From contig DKYK01000061.1 in NCBI GenBank assembly GCA_002492415.1, forward strand, positions 524-23,994: a stretch of 23,471 bases of DNA, written 5' to 3'. The notes beneath the pieces are model-generated. The model searched no databases. It was not told the origin of the DNA and saw only the letters and a program-made list of their open reading frames with translations. The DNA comes from Christensenella sp. UBA7102. GTDB taxonomy: Bacteria > Bacillota > Clostridia > Christensenellales > UBA1750. The position numbers were made by a program, and so were the translations under genes. Shown here in pieces: positions 15,487 through 22,602 of the stretch (position 1 is its first letter; each line of letters starts with the position of its first letter).

Positions 15487-15996
15487 ATGATACTGGCAAA
15501 GCCCAAGATCGGGCATTTCAAGGCGATGATGGAGGCCGACCGCGACTTTGCGTCGGCGGGGGAGGAGCCGTACTGCGGCTGCCACGGCCGCATGGGCTAT
15601 ATGGCCTGGCTCGCGCTGGTGGACAAGCAGTCCAAACCGGAATACCTCGATTACGGCGGCAATCCCAACGAAATCTATCTGCTGCTGGATGACGCGGAGC
15701 GCATCTGCGGCTTTGGCCAGCTGCGCATGTTTGATACGCGCGACGCGCTGACCTGGGCCGGACACATCGGCTATAGCGTGCCGCCCAGCCTGCGCGGCAG
15801 GGGGTATGCGCAGCGGCTGCTGGGCCTTCTGCTGGAGATGGGGTTCTCGCGCGGCAAGGACCGCATTTTGCTCACCTGCGACGTGGACAACGATGCCTCA
15901 CGCCACATCATAGAAAAAGCCGGCGGTCGGTTTGCGGGCTACTACAGCGACGGGGAATATGACAAGAGATTATATTGGTTTTACCGGAAAGGATGA
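15487..15996 (+). CDS. GNAT-family N-acetyltransferase
   Basis: This 169-residue protein has the GNAT fold that transfers an acyl group from acyl-CoA. The CoA-pyrophosphate loop is LRGRGYAQRLLGLLLE (102-117), preceded by HIGYSVPPS (strand 4) and followed by ILLTCDVDNDASRHIIEKAGGRF (127-149), the usual CDxxNxAS-type motif B region. The overall pattern, with CGFGQLRMFDTRDALTWAGHIGYSV, resembles stand-alone GNATs annotated as putative acetyltransferases. Acceptor substrate unknown. ATG 15487 follows only a weak site (AAAGGG at 15468-15473, 13 nt away). Its stop lies 7 bp before the start of the phosphohexomutase, whose ribosome binding site overlaps its end, so the two are co-transcribed. Confidence 0.88.
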   Translation: MILAKPKIGHFKAMMEADRDFASAGEEPYCGCHGRMGYMAWLALVDKQSKPEYLDYGGNPNEIYLLLDDAERICGFGQLRMFDTRDALTWAGHIGYSVPPSLRGRGYAQRLLGLLLEMGFSRGKDRILLTCDVDNDASRHIIEKAGGRFAGYYSDGEYDKRLYWFYRKG

Positions 15997-16003
15997 GGCA
16001 ACC

Positions 16004-17695
16004 ATGACTTGGCAGACGGAACGCAATAAGTGGCGGGAGTATTTGCGCAAAAATGATCCCAATATGCTGCGGGAGATGGAGGAGCAGAGCGAGCAGGAGG
16101 CCGTCGAGGCCTTTGCGGGCAAGATGGCCTTTGGTACGGGCGGCCTGCGCTCCGTGCTGGGCGTCGGCCCGGCTCGGATGAACCGCTATACCGTCGCGCG
16201 CGCGACGCAGGGCTTGGCGCAGGCGGTGTTGGCCGGCGACGCACCCAAGACCGTCGCCATCGCCTACGATACGCGCAGGAATTCCGACGTCTTTGCGCGC
16301 GTGGCGGCCGAGACATTGATGGGCAACGGCGTTCGGGTGGTGCTGTGGCCGCAGCCCGTGCCCACGCCGCTGCTCTCCTACACCGTGCGTAAGCTGGGCC
16401 TGGGCTGGGGCATCGTCATCACCGCCTCGCACAACCCCAAGCAGTATAACGGCTATAAGGTCTACGACCGGCGCGGCGTGCAGGTCATCCCTGAACAGGC
16501 CAAGGTCATCATGGAGCAGATTGAAACCGTGGAGTTCTTCCAGAACCCCGTGCTGTCCTTGGAAGAGGGCGAAAAGCGGGGCCTGCTCATCCGCCCCGAC
16601 GGCGTGATGGATGGCTTCCTGAATGAGTTGTACGCGCTGCTGCCGCGCACCGCGCTGACGGCGCAGAAGGCAAGGAATCTTCCCGTGGTCTACAGCGGCT
16701 TGCACGGCACGGGCGCCATTCCCGTCTCCGCCATGCTCAAGCGCCAGGGCTTTGACAACCTGACCTGTATTCAGATGAACCCGGACAGCGACTTTGGCGG
16801 CCTGTACATGCCCAACCCCGAGGATCCGCGCGTGTACGCCGAGGCGCTGAAGGCCGCGGAAAAGACGGGGGCGAAGATGCTGATGGCCACCGATCCAGAC
16901 TGCGATCGCGTGGGCGTGCAGGTGCTGCACGACGGCGGGTTCGTGGCGCTCAACGGCAACCAGATTGGCGCGTTGCTCATCGACTATCTGCTGACCACGC
17001 GCCGGGAGCAAGGCGCGCTGCAGCCAAAGGAAACCCTGGTCACTACCATTGTCTCGGGCATGCTGGGCCAGTGCATCGCCAAGGCGGGCGGCGTGGACGT
17101 GCAGCAGGTGCTCACGGGCTTTAAGTTCATCGGGGACAAGGCCGAGGACTTCCCTGCGCAGGGCAGGCACTTCTTCTTCGGCTATGAGGAGAGCTATGGC
17201 TACCTGACGGGCGACCTTGCGCGCGACAAGGACGCCGTGCTGGCCGTGGCGCTGGTGGCCGAGATGGCGGTCTACTACAACGAGATGGGCAAGGATCTCT
17301 ATCAACGGCTGATGGAGTTGTACGAGCAATACGGCTATTACGTCGAGAGCACCCTTTCCAAGTCCGTGGCCGGGCTGGACTTCATGGACAAGATCGCGGC
17401 CATTATGGCGCGCTTTCGCGACCCCGCGCTGAAGAAACTGGGGGATCTTCCGATCCTTGCGGTGGAGGACTACGCCGTGGGCACGCGCACAGAAAAGACC
17501 GGCGCGGTCACTGCGCTGGACGTGCCCCGGGCGGACGTGCTCAAGCTGTTCTTTGAGACGGGAACGCTGGCGGTGCGCCCCTCCGGCACCGAGCCCAACA
17601 TCAAGTTTTACTGTTCGGTCTCCGGCAGGACGCTGCAGCAGGCGCAGGACAACCTGGCCGCCCTGCGCGCCGCACTGGATGCGATGATCGACTGA
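16004..17695 (+). CDS. Phospho-sugar mutase, alpha-phosphoglucomutase (PgcA-like)
   Basis: This 563-residue enzyme most likely interconverts glucose 1-phosphate and glucose 6-phosphate, feeding UDP-glucose and glycan synthesis or glycogen use. All four active-site loops are canonical: phosphoserine loop TASHNPKQYNGYKVY (140-154; Ser142), metal loop DPDCDR (297-302), sugar-binding GYEESYGY (393-400) and phosphate-binding RPSGTEPNIKFY (525-536). GYEES and the length near 570 match the PgcA/PGM2-like group more than ManB or GlmM. ATG 16004 is chosen over the in-frame 15932, which lies within the GNAT gene; GGATGAGG (15991-15998) precedes it. Activity on mannose or ribose phosphates cannot be excluded. 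Cytoplasmic. A hairpin follows. Confidence 0.92.
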   Translation: MTWQTERNKWREYLRKNDPNMLREMEEQSEQEAVEAFAGKMAFGTGGLRSVLGVGPARMNRYTVARATQGLAQAVLAGDAPKTVAIAYDTRRNSDVFARVAAETLMGNGVRVVLWPQPVPTPLLSYTVRKLGLGWGIVITASHNPKQYNGYKVYDRRGVQVIPEQAKVIMEQIETVEFFQNPVLSLEEGEKRGLLIRPDGVMDGFLNELYALLPRTALTAQKARNLPVVYSGLHGTGAIPVSAMLKRQGFDNLTCIQMNPDSDFGGLYMPNPEDPRVYAEALKAAEKTGAKMLMATDPDCDRVGVQVLHDGGFVALNGNQIGALLIDYLLTTRREQGALQPKETLVTTIVSGMLGQCIAKAGGVDVQQVLTGFKFIGDKAEDFPAQGRHFFFGYEESYGYLTGDLARDKDAVLAVALVAEMAVYYNEMGKDLYQRLMELYEQYGYYVESTLSKSVAGLDFMDKIAAIMARFRDPALKKLGDLPILAVEDYAVGTRTEKTGAVTALDVPRADVLKLFFETGTLAVRPSGTEPNIKFYCSVSGRTLQQAQDNLAALRAALDAMID

Positions 17696-17710
17696 CGCTT
17701 TTTTTCGTGG

Positions 17711-17745
17711 ACCGGATGGCAGCGCGCCGTCCGGTTCATTCTATT
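17711..17745 (+). terminator. Hairpin after the phosphoglucomutase gene, probable terminator
   Basis: ACCGGATGGC (17711-17720) pairs with GCCGTCCGGT (17726-17735), 10 bp with one wobble and a 5-nt loop. The downstream TCATTCTATT is only moderately T-rich; a T tract also precedes the stem (17699-17705). Confidence 0.6.
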
Positions 17746-17793
17746 AATGGGGAAAGAGCTGCGGCCTCCTGGGGCAGCCGCAGTGCGCGGTCG

Positions 17794-17877
17794 CCCGCAG
17801 CCGTGTTTGCGCGTCGCGCAAACCCCGCGTTTTTGGTAGCAAAAACGCGGGCCGGCCTTCGGCCGGACGGCTGCGGG
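17794..17877. other. Perfect cloverleaf / four-way junction element
   Basis: The outer stem CCCGCAGCCGT (17794-17804) pairs exactly with ACGGCTGCGGG (17867-17877). Inside, three hairpins follow with no unpaired base between them: GTTTGCGCG-T-CGCGCAAAC (17805-17823); CCCGCGTTTTT (17824-17834) with AAAAACGCGGG (17841-17851) around GGTAGC; and CCGGCC-TTC-GGCCGG (17852-17866). All four stems are perfect. It does not resemble a tRNA. It may be a structured RNA, a repeat element or a cruciform-forming DNA site; the strand cannot be decided because the stems contain no wobble pairs. Confidence 0.75.
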
Positions 17878-18005
17878 GTGGGAGCGCCGCTCCTTCGACA
17901 CGCGCGCCGGGACGGGGGGACGGTCCCCGCTTCTGCGGCGAAGGAACCCCTTTCCCCCGGCGCTCATATTTTACAAGAACTGTCGATTATTTTTCTTGGA
18001 TTGCC

Positions 18006-18034
18006 TTGAAAAGCGCTCGTCTTTTCTTTATAAT
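18006..18034 (+). promoter_or_regulatory. Strong sigma-A promoter of aspartate kinase
   Basis: TTGAAA (18006-18011), 17 bp, TATAAT (18029-18034). The transcript would start near 18041 with a leader of about 46 nt, too short for a lysine riboswitch. Confidence 0.88.
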
Positions 18035-18086
18035 ATGAATAATTGGCGACTTCTCGCCCGGAGCATGGAAAGGGGTATATGGATCG

Positions 18087-19406
18087 ATGGGTATTGTGGT
18101 AGCGAAATTCGGCGGGACCTCTCTGGCGGACGCGACGCAGTTTCGTAAGGTGAAGAACATTCTGCTGGCGGATGAGAACCGCATGTATGTGGTGCCCTCC
18201 GCGCCCGGCCGCAGGGATTCGGACGACGTCAAGGTCACCGACATGCTGTACAGCTGCCACAAGCTGGCGCAGGAGCAGAAGCTGAGCGAGTTTGAGCAGG
18301 TGTTTCAGATGCTCAGCGAGCGCTATCTGGAGATCATCGAGGAGCTGGAGCTGGGGCTGGATTTCAAGCCGCATCTCGAGCAGGTGCACTACTCCATTCT
18401 CCATGGCGCGTCCGTGGATTACGCGGCCTCGCGCGGCGAATATCTCAACGGCATCATACTGGCGGCCTATCTGGGTTGGCAGTTCATCGACGCGGCCGAG
18501 GTCATCTTCTTCGACGCCAGCGGCAAGTTCGATTCCGAGCGCACCAACGAGGTGCTCTCCGCGCGTCTGGCGGGCACGCGCTATGCCGTCATTCCCGGCT
18601 TTTACGGCAGCAATCCCGACGGCTCCATCAAAACCTTCTCGCGCGGCGGATCCGACGTGACGGGCGCCATTGTGGCGCGCGCCGCGGGCGCTGAGCTCTA
18701 CGAGAACTGGACCGACGTCTCCGGCTTCCTGATGGCCGATCCCCGTATCGTCAAGCGTCCCAAGCGCATTCATGTCATCACCTACCGCGAGCTGCGAGAG
18801 CTGAGCTACATGGGCGCGGGCGTGCTGCATGAGGACGCCATTTTCCCCGTGCGCATGGCGGGCATCCCCATCAACATCCGCAATACCAACGAACCGGAAA
18901 ACGCCGGCACCATGATCGTGCGCGCCGATGAGAGCCACGTGCGCGGCGCCATCACGGGCATTGCGGGCAAAAAAGGATTTACCGCCATCGCCATCGAAAA
19001 GAATATGATGAACAGCGAGCTGGGCTTCGGTCGCCGCGTGCTGGAGGCGCTGGAGGAGTGCAATGTCTCCTTCGAGCACATGCCCTCGGGCATCGACACC
19101 ATGACCGTGCTCGTATCGGACAGCAACATCGCCGGCCGCATCGACGAGGTAGTGGAGAAGATCCGCCGCGCCTGCAAGCCCGACCACATCGAGGTCATCA
19201 GCGGTCTGTCGCTGGTGGCGACGGTGGGGCGCGGCATGGTGCGCTACCCCGGCACGGCCGCCCGCGTGTTCGGCGCGCTGGCCGACAGCGGCATCAACAT
19301 CCGCATGATCGACCAGGGTTCTTCGGAAATCAACATCATTGCGGGCGTGGAGAGCGCGGACTTCGAGCGCGCTGTCAACGCCATCTACAATGCCTTCATG
19401 AAATAA
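18087..19406 (+). CDS. Aspartate kinase (monofunctional)
   Basis: This 439-residue enzyme phosphorylates aspartate, the first step toward lysine, threonine, methionine and diaminopimelate for the cell wall. The kinase domain holds VAKFGGTS (5-12) and the nucleotide/aspartate site FSRGGSDVTGA (184-194), with SRGEYLNG between. Two C-terminal ACT-type regulatory segments follow (about 290-439; ITGIAGKKGFTAIAIEK and SLVATVGRGMVRYPGTAARVFGALADSGINIRMIDQGSSE), which in relatives bind lysine or threonine for feedback inhibition. The length fits the Clostridia/YclM-like group. ATG 18087 is in frame with KFGGTS and lies 11 nt after AAAGGGG (18069-18075); another ATG at 18079 opens an overlapping 7-codon frame. 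It is followed 13 bp later by a lipoprotein gene. Confidence 0.95.
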   Translation: MGIVVAKFGGTSLADATQFRKVKNILLADENRMYVVPSAPGRRDSDDVKVTDMLYSCHKLAQEQKLSEFEQVFQMLSERYLEIIEELELGLDFKPHLEQVHYSILHGASVDYAASRGEYLNGIILAAYLGWQFIDAAEVIFFDASGKFDSERTNEVLSARLAGTRYAVIPGFYGSNPDGSIKTFSRGGSDVTGAIVARAAGAELYENWTDVSGFLMADPRIVKRPKRIHVITYRELRELSYMGAGVLHEDAIFPVRMAGIPINIRNTNEPENAGTMIVRADESHVRGAITGIAGKKGFTAIAIEKNMMNSELGFGRRVLEALEECNVSFEHMPSGIDTMTVLVSDSNIAGRIDEVVEKIRRACKPDHIEVISGLSLVATVGRGMVRYPGTAARVFGALADSGINIRMIDQGSSEINIIAGVESADFERAVNAIYNAFMK

Positions 19407-19419
19407 ACGGAGGTTGACC

Positions 19420-20160
19420 ATGAAAAAGATCGTCGCTTTGCTGCTTCTGCTGTGCCTGGGGTTCACCCTGTGCGGCTGCGGGGCGGATAAAGCGGCGATT
19501 CTTTGCGTTGCGCAGGGCGACTGCGCGGGGCAAGCGCTCGCGGCGCAGGACGGGTCGCTCAGCTGTGCGCTGGCGGACAGCGATTTGGCCGCGCTGCAGC
19601 AGCTGGACGCCGGAGCCTGCGGATTTGCGCTGGTGACGGAGCAGGGGCTGGACGCCGCGCAGACGAGTGCGGTTAAAATGGATCGCGTGACGCTGGCGGC
19701 GTTCTGCATCCTCAGCCGCGCCGGGGCCTTCTCCCAATGGGATCGATCCACACGCGTGACGGTGGTGGGCGAGCCGGATGGCTGGGGCGCCGCGCTGGCG
19801 GAACAGGCATTGACCTGCGCGCTGCATGGCGCCGTGCGCTATGCGGACGGTGAGGAGGCAATTCGCGCGCTGCGCAGCGGCAAGACCGACGTGGTGATGG
19901 GTCTGTTCGTCCCGCAGGACGAGGGTGTGGACGCGCTGCTGCGGGCGAAAAAGGATGCCCGGCTGCTGTCCATGCCGGAGGAGCTGCTCTCCGTCGCGCT
20001 GCCCGACGAGTCCATGGAGCAATATGCACTGACGGTGCAGGAACAGACGGCGCACACCTACGCGCTGCGCGGCGCGCTGGTGCGCACGGCGGATGCGGAG
20101 GAGAAGACCGCGCGGCGGGTACGGGAAGCGGCACAGCGCGCGGGCCTGATCGCGGAATAA
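19420..20160 (+). CDS. Lipoprotein, possible TAXI-like solute-binding protein
   Basis: This 246-residue protein opens with a lipoprotein signal (MKKIVALLLLLCLGFTLCGC; lipidation at Cys20). The mature region looks like a periplasmic-binding-type fold: VTVVGEPDGWGAALAEQAL, then EEAIRALRSGKTDVVMGLFVPQDEGVDALLRAKKDARLLSMPEELL, reminiscent of TAXI-type TRAP receptors, where a run of hydrophobic strand and KxDARLLS-like segment recurs. It is shorter than typical TAXI proteins (about 320 residues), so the assignment is weak and it may be an orphan sensor or scavenging lipoprotein. No TRAP membrane subunit is present. ATG 19420 has CGGAGG (19408-19413) 6 nt upstream. It lies 13 bp after aspartate kinase and 43 bp before the tandem GNAT gene. 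Confidence 0.7.
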   Translation: MKKIVALLLLLCLGFTLCGCGADKAAILCVAQGDCAGQALAAQDGSLSCALADSDLAALQQLDAGACGFALVTEQGLDAAQTSAVKMDRVTLAAFCILSRAGAFSQWDRSTRVTVVGEPDGWGAALAEQALTCALHGAVRYADGEEAIRALRSGKTDVVMGLFVPQDEGVDALLRAKKDARLLSMPEELLSVALPDESMEQYALTVQEQTAHTYALRGALVRTADAEEKTARRVREAAQRAGLIAE

Positions 20161-20203
20161 ACAGAAGAAGAATCCAAAGATGCGCAGAGAGGAGGCGGTG
20201 GGT

Positions 20204-21232
20204 GTGCAGACGGACCCGAAGCGCATGATTTTGCTGCGGCACGCGTCGGCGCAGGACGCGCAGGCGCTGTATCTGGTGCGGTACGAGGCATACCTGCCGC
20301 AGTACGGCGCGTATGCCAGCCCGGACTGTCCCTGCGTACAGGATGAGGAGGAATTTGCGCGCGGACTCAAGCGCCGGAACACCTATTGCATCACGCTGGG
20401 CGACCAGATCGTGGGCGGCCTGGTGATGGAAAACACCGGCGAGTGCGTAGAGCTGCGCGAGATCTACGTGCTGCCCGACTGCCAGCAGATGGGCGTGGCG
20501 CAGGTGGCTTTGCTGCACGCCGAGCTGCGCCATCCGGCGGCGCGCTACCGCGCCAGGGTGATCTCTGGAGAGGCGGCGGCAGAGGGATTGCTGCGCCGCA
20601 TGGGCTACAAGGCGCTGCCCCAGTATGAGCGCGTTTCCGACCGGGTGACGCGGGTGACAATGGAAAAGGACGCCTCCTCGATGGTGACACTGTCCCTCGA
20701 ACCCATGAAGCGCGAGGATCTGGCCAACGCCATCTCCTGGTGCAACGACGACCCGCAGGGCGAGCGCTATCGGCTGCTGTGGCTGCACGGCCGCGAAAAG
20801 CTGTTGAGCATGACGGAGTTTTCCAAGGATTTCGCGTTTGGCAAGCACTACATTGGCGCGCCGCAGATGGATTTTGCCATTTGCGCGGTGGAGTTCGGGC
20901 GGGTGATCGGCATCGTGTCGCTGACGAACCTGGACTGGGAGACCAAGCGCGCGCAGGTGGATTATCTGGTGCTCGACCCCAAGTGGCGCGGCGGACGCCT
21001 GGGACGGCGCGCGATGGAGCAGCTGTGCGGCATCGCGCAGGAGCAGTACGGCTTTACCTCGCTGCGCCTGACGGTGCTGGAGGAGAACCGCAGCGCCATC
21101 GAATGCTTCCTGGCCAGTGGCTTTGCCGAGGTGCTGCGCAAGCCCAACGTAATGCGCGCGGGCGACGAACAGCCCCACACGCGCATACTGATGATGCGCA
21201 TTGCAAAGGAGCGGCCGCAGCATGAAGCTTGA
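20204..21232 (+). CDS. Protein with two tandem GNAT acetyltransferase domains
   Basis: This 342-residue protein carries two GNAT-like domains. The N-terminal one (about 5-150) opens LRHASAQDAQALYLVRYEAYLPQYG and has ELREIYVLPDCQQMGVAQVALLHAEL, in which the CoA loop QQMGVA is degenerate (QxxGxG/A kept only in part). The C-terminal one (about 155-335) has VDYLVLDPKWRGGRLGRRAMEQLCGIA with a good RGGRLG loop and LRLTVLEENRSAIECFLASGFAE. The second domain is probably the active one. Acceptor unknown. GTG 20204 is chosen because AGGAGG (20190-20195) lies 8 nt upstream; ATG 20180 in the same frame lacks a site. The next gene overlaps its end by 11 bp, so they are translationally coupled. Confidence 0.82.
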   Translation: MQTDPKRMILLRHASAQDAQALYLVRYEAYLPQYGAYASPDCPCVQDEEEFARGLKRRNTYCITLGDQIVGGLVMENTGECVELREIYVLPDCQQMGVAQVALLHAELRHPAARYRARVISGEAAAEGLLRRMGYKALPQYERVSDRVTRVTMEKDASSMVTLSLEPMKREDLANAISWCNDDPQGERYRLLWLHGREKLLSMTEFSKDFAFGKHYIGAPQMDFAICAVEFGRVIGIVSLTNLDWETKRAQVDYLVLDPKWRGGRLGRRAMEQLCGIAQEQYGFTSLRLTVLEENRSAIECFLASGFAEVLRKPNVMRAGDEQPHTRILMMRIAKERPQHEA

Positions 21233-21980
21233 ATTTACAACCTATCTGATCGTGTGCCCGCTGGTCTTTCTGGCGGGCTTTATTGACTCCATCGCGGGCG
21301 GAGGCGGGCTGATCTCGCTGCCCGCGTATCTGTTGGCGGGCCTTCCGGCGCACCTGGCCTCGGGCACAAACAAGATGAGCGCGGTGTTCGGCACGGCGCT
21401 GGCCACCGGGAAATACGCCAGGGAGGGCCGCATCCGCTGGAAGGCGGCCTTGCCCGCGGCGGCGGCGGCTCTGCCCGGGGCGTGGCTGGGCGCACAGCTG
21501 CAGCTGCTCATCCCCGAGCGGGCGGTGCAGGCCTTCATGCTGGTCGCAATACCGGTGGTGGCGCTGACCATCCTGCTGCGCCGCAATGCGATGGAGCAGC
21601 CCCGGGCGGGGCGCGAGGCCAAAGTCTGGCTCTGCGCGCTCATCGGCCTGGTCATCGGCGCTTACGACGGTTTTTTCGGGCCGGGCACGGGCACCTTTTT
21701 GATGCTGGCCTTCACCTTCTTTGGCGGGATGGACCTGGTGACGGCGGGCGGCAGCGCAAAGCTGGTCAATCTGGCCAGCAACCTGGCCGCGATGGCGTCC
21801 TTTGCGTCCAGCGCCAGCGCGTTGCCCGCGCTCGCGCTGCCCGCGGCGCTGTGCTCCATGGCGGGAAACTACCTGGGCTCGCGCCTGGCGGTGCAGAAGG
21901 GCGCGCGCGTCATTCGGCCCATGTTCTTCGTGGTGCTCGCGCTGCTGATGGGCACGGTGGCCTACCGGTTCTTCGCGTAG
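21222..21980 (+). CDS. TauE/SafE-family (TSUP) sulfite/anion permease
   Basis: This 252-residue integral membrane protein belongs to the TSUP family (Pfam TauE), members of which move sulfite, sulfonates, thiosulfate or organic anions. The hallmark N-terminal repeat FIDSIAGGGGLISLPAYLLAGLPAHLASGTNKMSAVFGTALATGKY (about 20-66) and the second-half repeat GAYDGFFGPGTGTFLMLAFTFFGGMDLVTAGGSAKLVNLASNLAA are intact; about eight helices are expected. Substrate unknown. ATG 21222 has AAAGGAG (21206-21212) 9 nt upstream and overlaps the preceding gene by 11 bp. It is the last gene of the aspartate kinase cluster. Only a weak AT stem and an intergenic repeat follow. Confidence 0.92.
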   Translation: MKLEFTTYLIVCPLVFLAGFIDSIAGGGGLISLPAYLLAGLPAHLASGTNKMSAVFGTALATGKYAREGRIRWKAALPAAAAALPGAWLGAQLQLLIPERAVQAFMLVAIPVVALTILLRRNAMEQPRAGREAKVWLCALIGLVIGAYDGFFGPGTGTFLMLAFTFFGGMDLVTAGGSAKLVNLASNLAAMASFASSASALPALALPAALCSMAGNYLGSRLAVQKGARVIRPMFFVVLALLMGTVAYRFFA

Positions 21981-21986
21981 GGCGAT

Positions 21987-22006
21987 AATTCATATAAAAA
22001 TGAATT
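21987..22006. terminator. Weak bidirectional AT hairpin after the TSUP gene
   Basis: AATTCAT (21987-21993) pairs with ATGAATT (22000-22006). The stem is all but one pair A-T, with no clear T run, so terminator activity is doubtful. Confidence 0.3.
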
Positions 22007-22086
22007 AGAATGCCTTGGGGAAGTATGAAAGGGCCGCAGCCCCTGTCTGCGCACCGAACCAGCCGCTCCGGCGGCTCCCGTGTTCC

Positions 22087-22179
22087 GGTCGGTTTCTCTT
22101 CCGGAAACAGTACGCTGGACTGTTTCCTCCAAAACGCTCGACCTCCAGGCTTCACCCTTGGCTTCCTTCCGCAGGCGGG
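22087..22179 (+). repeat. Intergenic repeat, copy B (hairpins, related to 9036-9128)
   Basis: GGTCG (22087-22091) pairs with CGACC (22139-22143), enclosing a perfect GGAAACAGT (22103-22111) / ACTGTTTCC (22119-22127) hairpin. Bases 22119-22140 and 22163-22179 match copy A at 19/22 and 16/17. Copy B has extra sequence between the blocks. It lies between convergent genes (TSUP and DUF1294) and may act as a transcription barrier for both. Confidence 0.65.
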
Positions 22180-22218
22180 AGTGCGTACCATGCTGAGGCG
22201 CGTTCTTTTGCGACACCG

Positions 22219-22521
22219 TCAGGCCAGCAGCAGGCGGGCATTGGCCCAGAGCAGCAGCGCGGTCTGCAGCAGGGCCAGCAGCGGGAAGAACAGGCGGAAC
22301 GTCCAATGCTGGGTCTTGTGGCGGAAGGCGTACATGGCCAGCGTGCCGCCGGGCGCGCCCAGCAGCAGTGCCCAGAGGAAGAGCACCTTCTCCGGGATGC
22401 GGCGGGCGTGGGCCTGGGCGCTGCGCTTGTCGATGAGCATGGAGAAAAACGCGATGAGGTTCATCGCCAGCAGCACGGCCAGTGCGGCGAGGTAGACGGT
22501 GAGTTTCTCTGTGGGCTGCAC
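22219..22521 (-). CDS. DUF1294 small membrane protein
   Basis: I recognise this 100-residue protein as DUF1294: MNLIAFFSMLIDKRSAQAHARRIPEKVLFLWALLLGAPGGTLAMYAFRHKTQHWTF contains the family's DKxxA, RIPE and RHKT motifs. About three to four membrane helices are expected (near residues 6-24, 46-62, 76-98). Function unknown; family members are small inner-membrane proteins. The GTG start (complement of 22519-22521) is chosen because AAAGGAGA (complement of 22528-22535) sits 6-7 nt upstream; an ATG 18 bp further upstream (complement of 22537-22539) would place that site inside the gene and has none of its own. It is divergent from the sugar isomerase gene. Confidence 0.88.
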   Translation of the reverse strand: MQPTEKLTVYLAALAVLLAMNLIAFFSMLIDKRSAQAHARRIPEKVLFLWALLLGAPGGTLAMYAFRHKTQHWTFRLFFPLLALLQTALLLWANARLLLA

Positions 22522-22556
22522 GGGAAAATCTCCTTTCATTTTGGCGGGATGTGCGC

Positions 22557-22584
22557 TATAATGGGTGTGATGTAAACGCTTACA
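22557..22584 (+). promoter_or_regulatory. Promoter -10 and cre/LacI-type operator of the isomerase gene
   Basis: TATAAT (22557-22562) has no good -35. Just downstream, TGTAAACGCTTACA (22571-22584) fits the catabolite-responsive element consensus TGWAARCGYTWNCW at every position and is a LacI-family palindrome with central CG. It covers about +3 to +16, a roadblock position, implying repression by CcpA or a sugar-specific LacI regulator. Confidence 0.7.
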
Positions 22585-22602
22585 ATACAGGAGGGATAGC
22601 AA

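Larger units (their letters stand above)
17696..18086. other. Structured 391-base intergenic region before aspartate kinase
   Basis: No gene is credible here. It contains the terminator hairpin, then a nearly continuous run of stems from 17759 to 17963: CTGCGGC (17759-17765) with GCCGCAG (17777-17783); the four-way junction element at 17794-17877; GGAGCG-C-CGCTCC (17881-17893); and GCGCCGGG (17904-17911) with CCCGGCGC (17956-17963), which encloses GGGGA-CGG-TCCCC (17916-17928), CCGC-TTCT-GCGG (17927-17938) and GGAA-TTCC (17943-17955); the first two inner stems overlap and compete. The promoter of aspartate kinase follows in AT-rich sequence. Confidence 0.7.

Noticed and set aside
15368..15490. 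A 40-codon frame ending on the GNAT start codon (ATGA overlap)
   Set aside because: No ribosome binding site, the better promoter lies inside it, and the peptide has no recognisable feature.
17794..17877. tRNA gene in the cloverleaf
   Set aside because: Arm lengths, missing T-loop and anticodon-loop sequences, and lack of an acceptor end rule out a tRNA.
17696..18009. Short plus-strand frame at 17707-18009
   Set aside because: It spans perfect stem-loops, has no ribosome binding site and runs into the aspartate kinase promoter; its composition follows the hairpins.
18041..18086. Lysine riboswitch upstream of aspartate kinase
   Set aside because: The predicted leader is only about 46 nt, far too short, and the structured tract at 17759-17963 lies before the promoter.
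17964..19751. A 595-codon minus-strand open frame opposite aspartate kinase
   Set aside because: Antisense of a clear aspartate kinase; the amino-acid content is that of reversed GC-rich codons.
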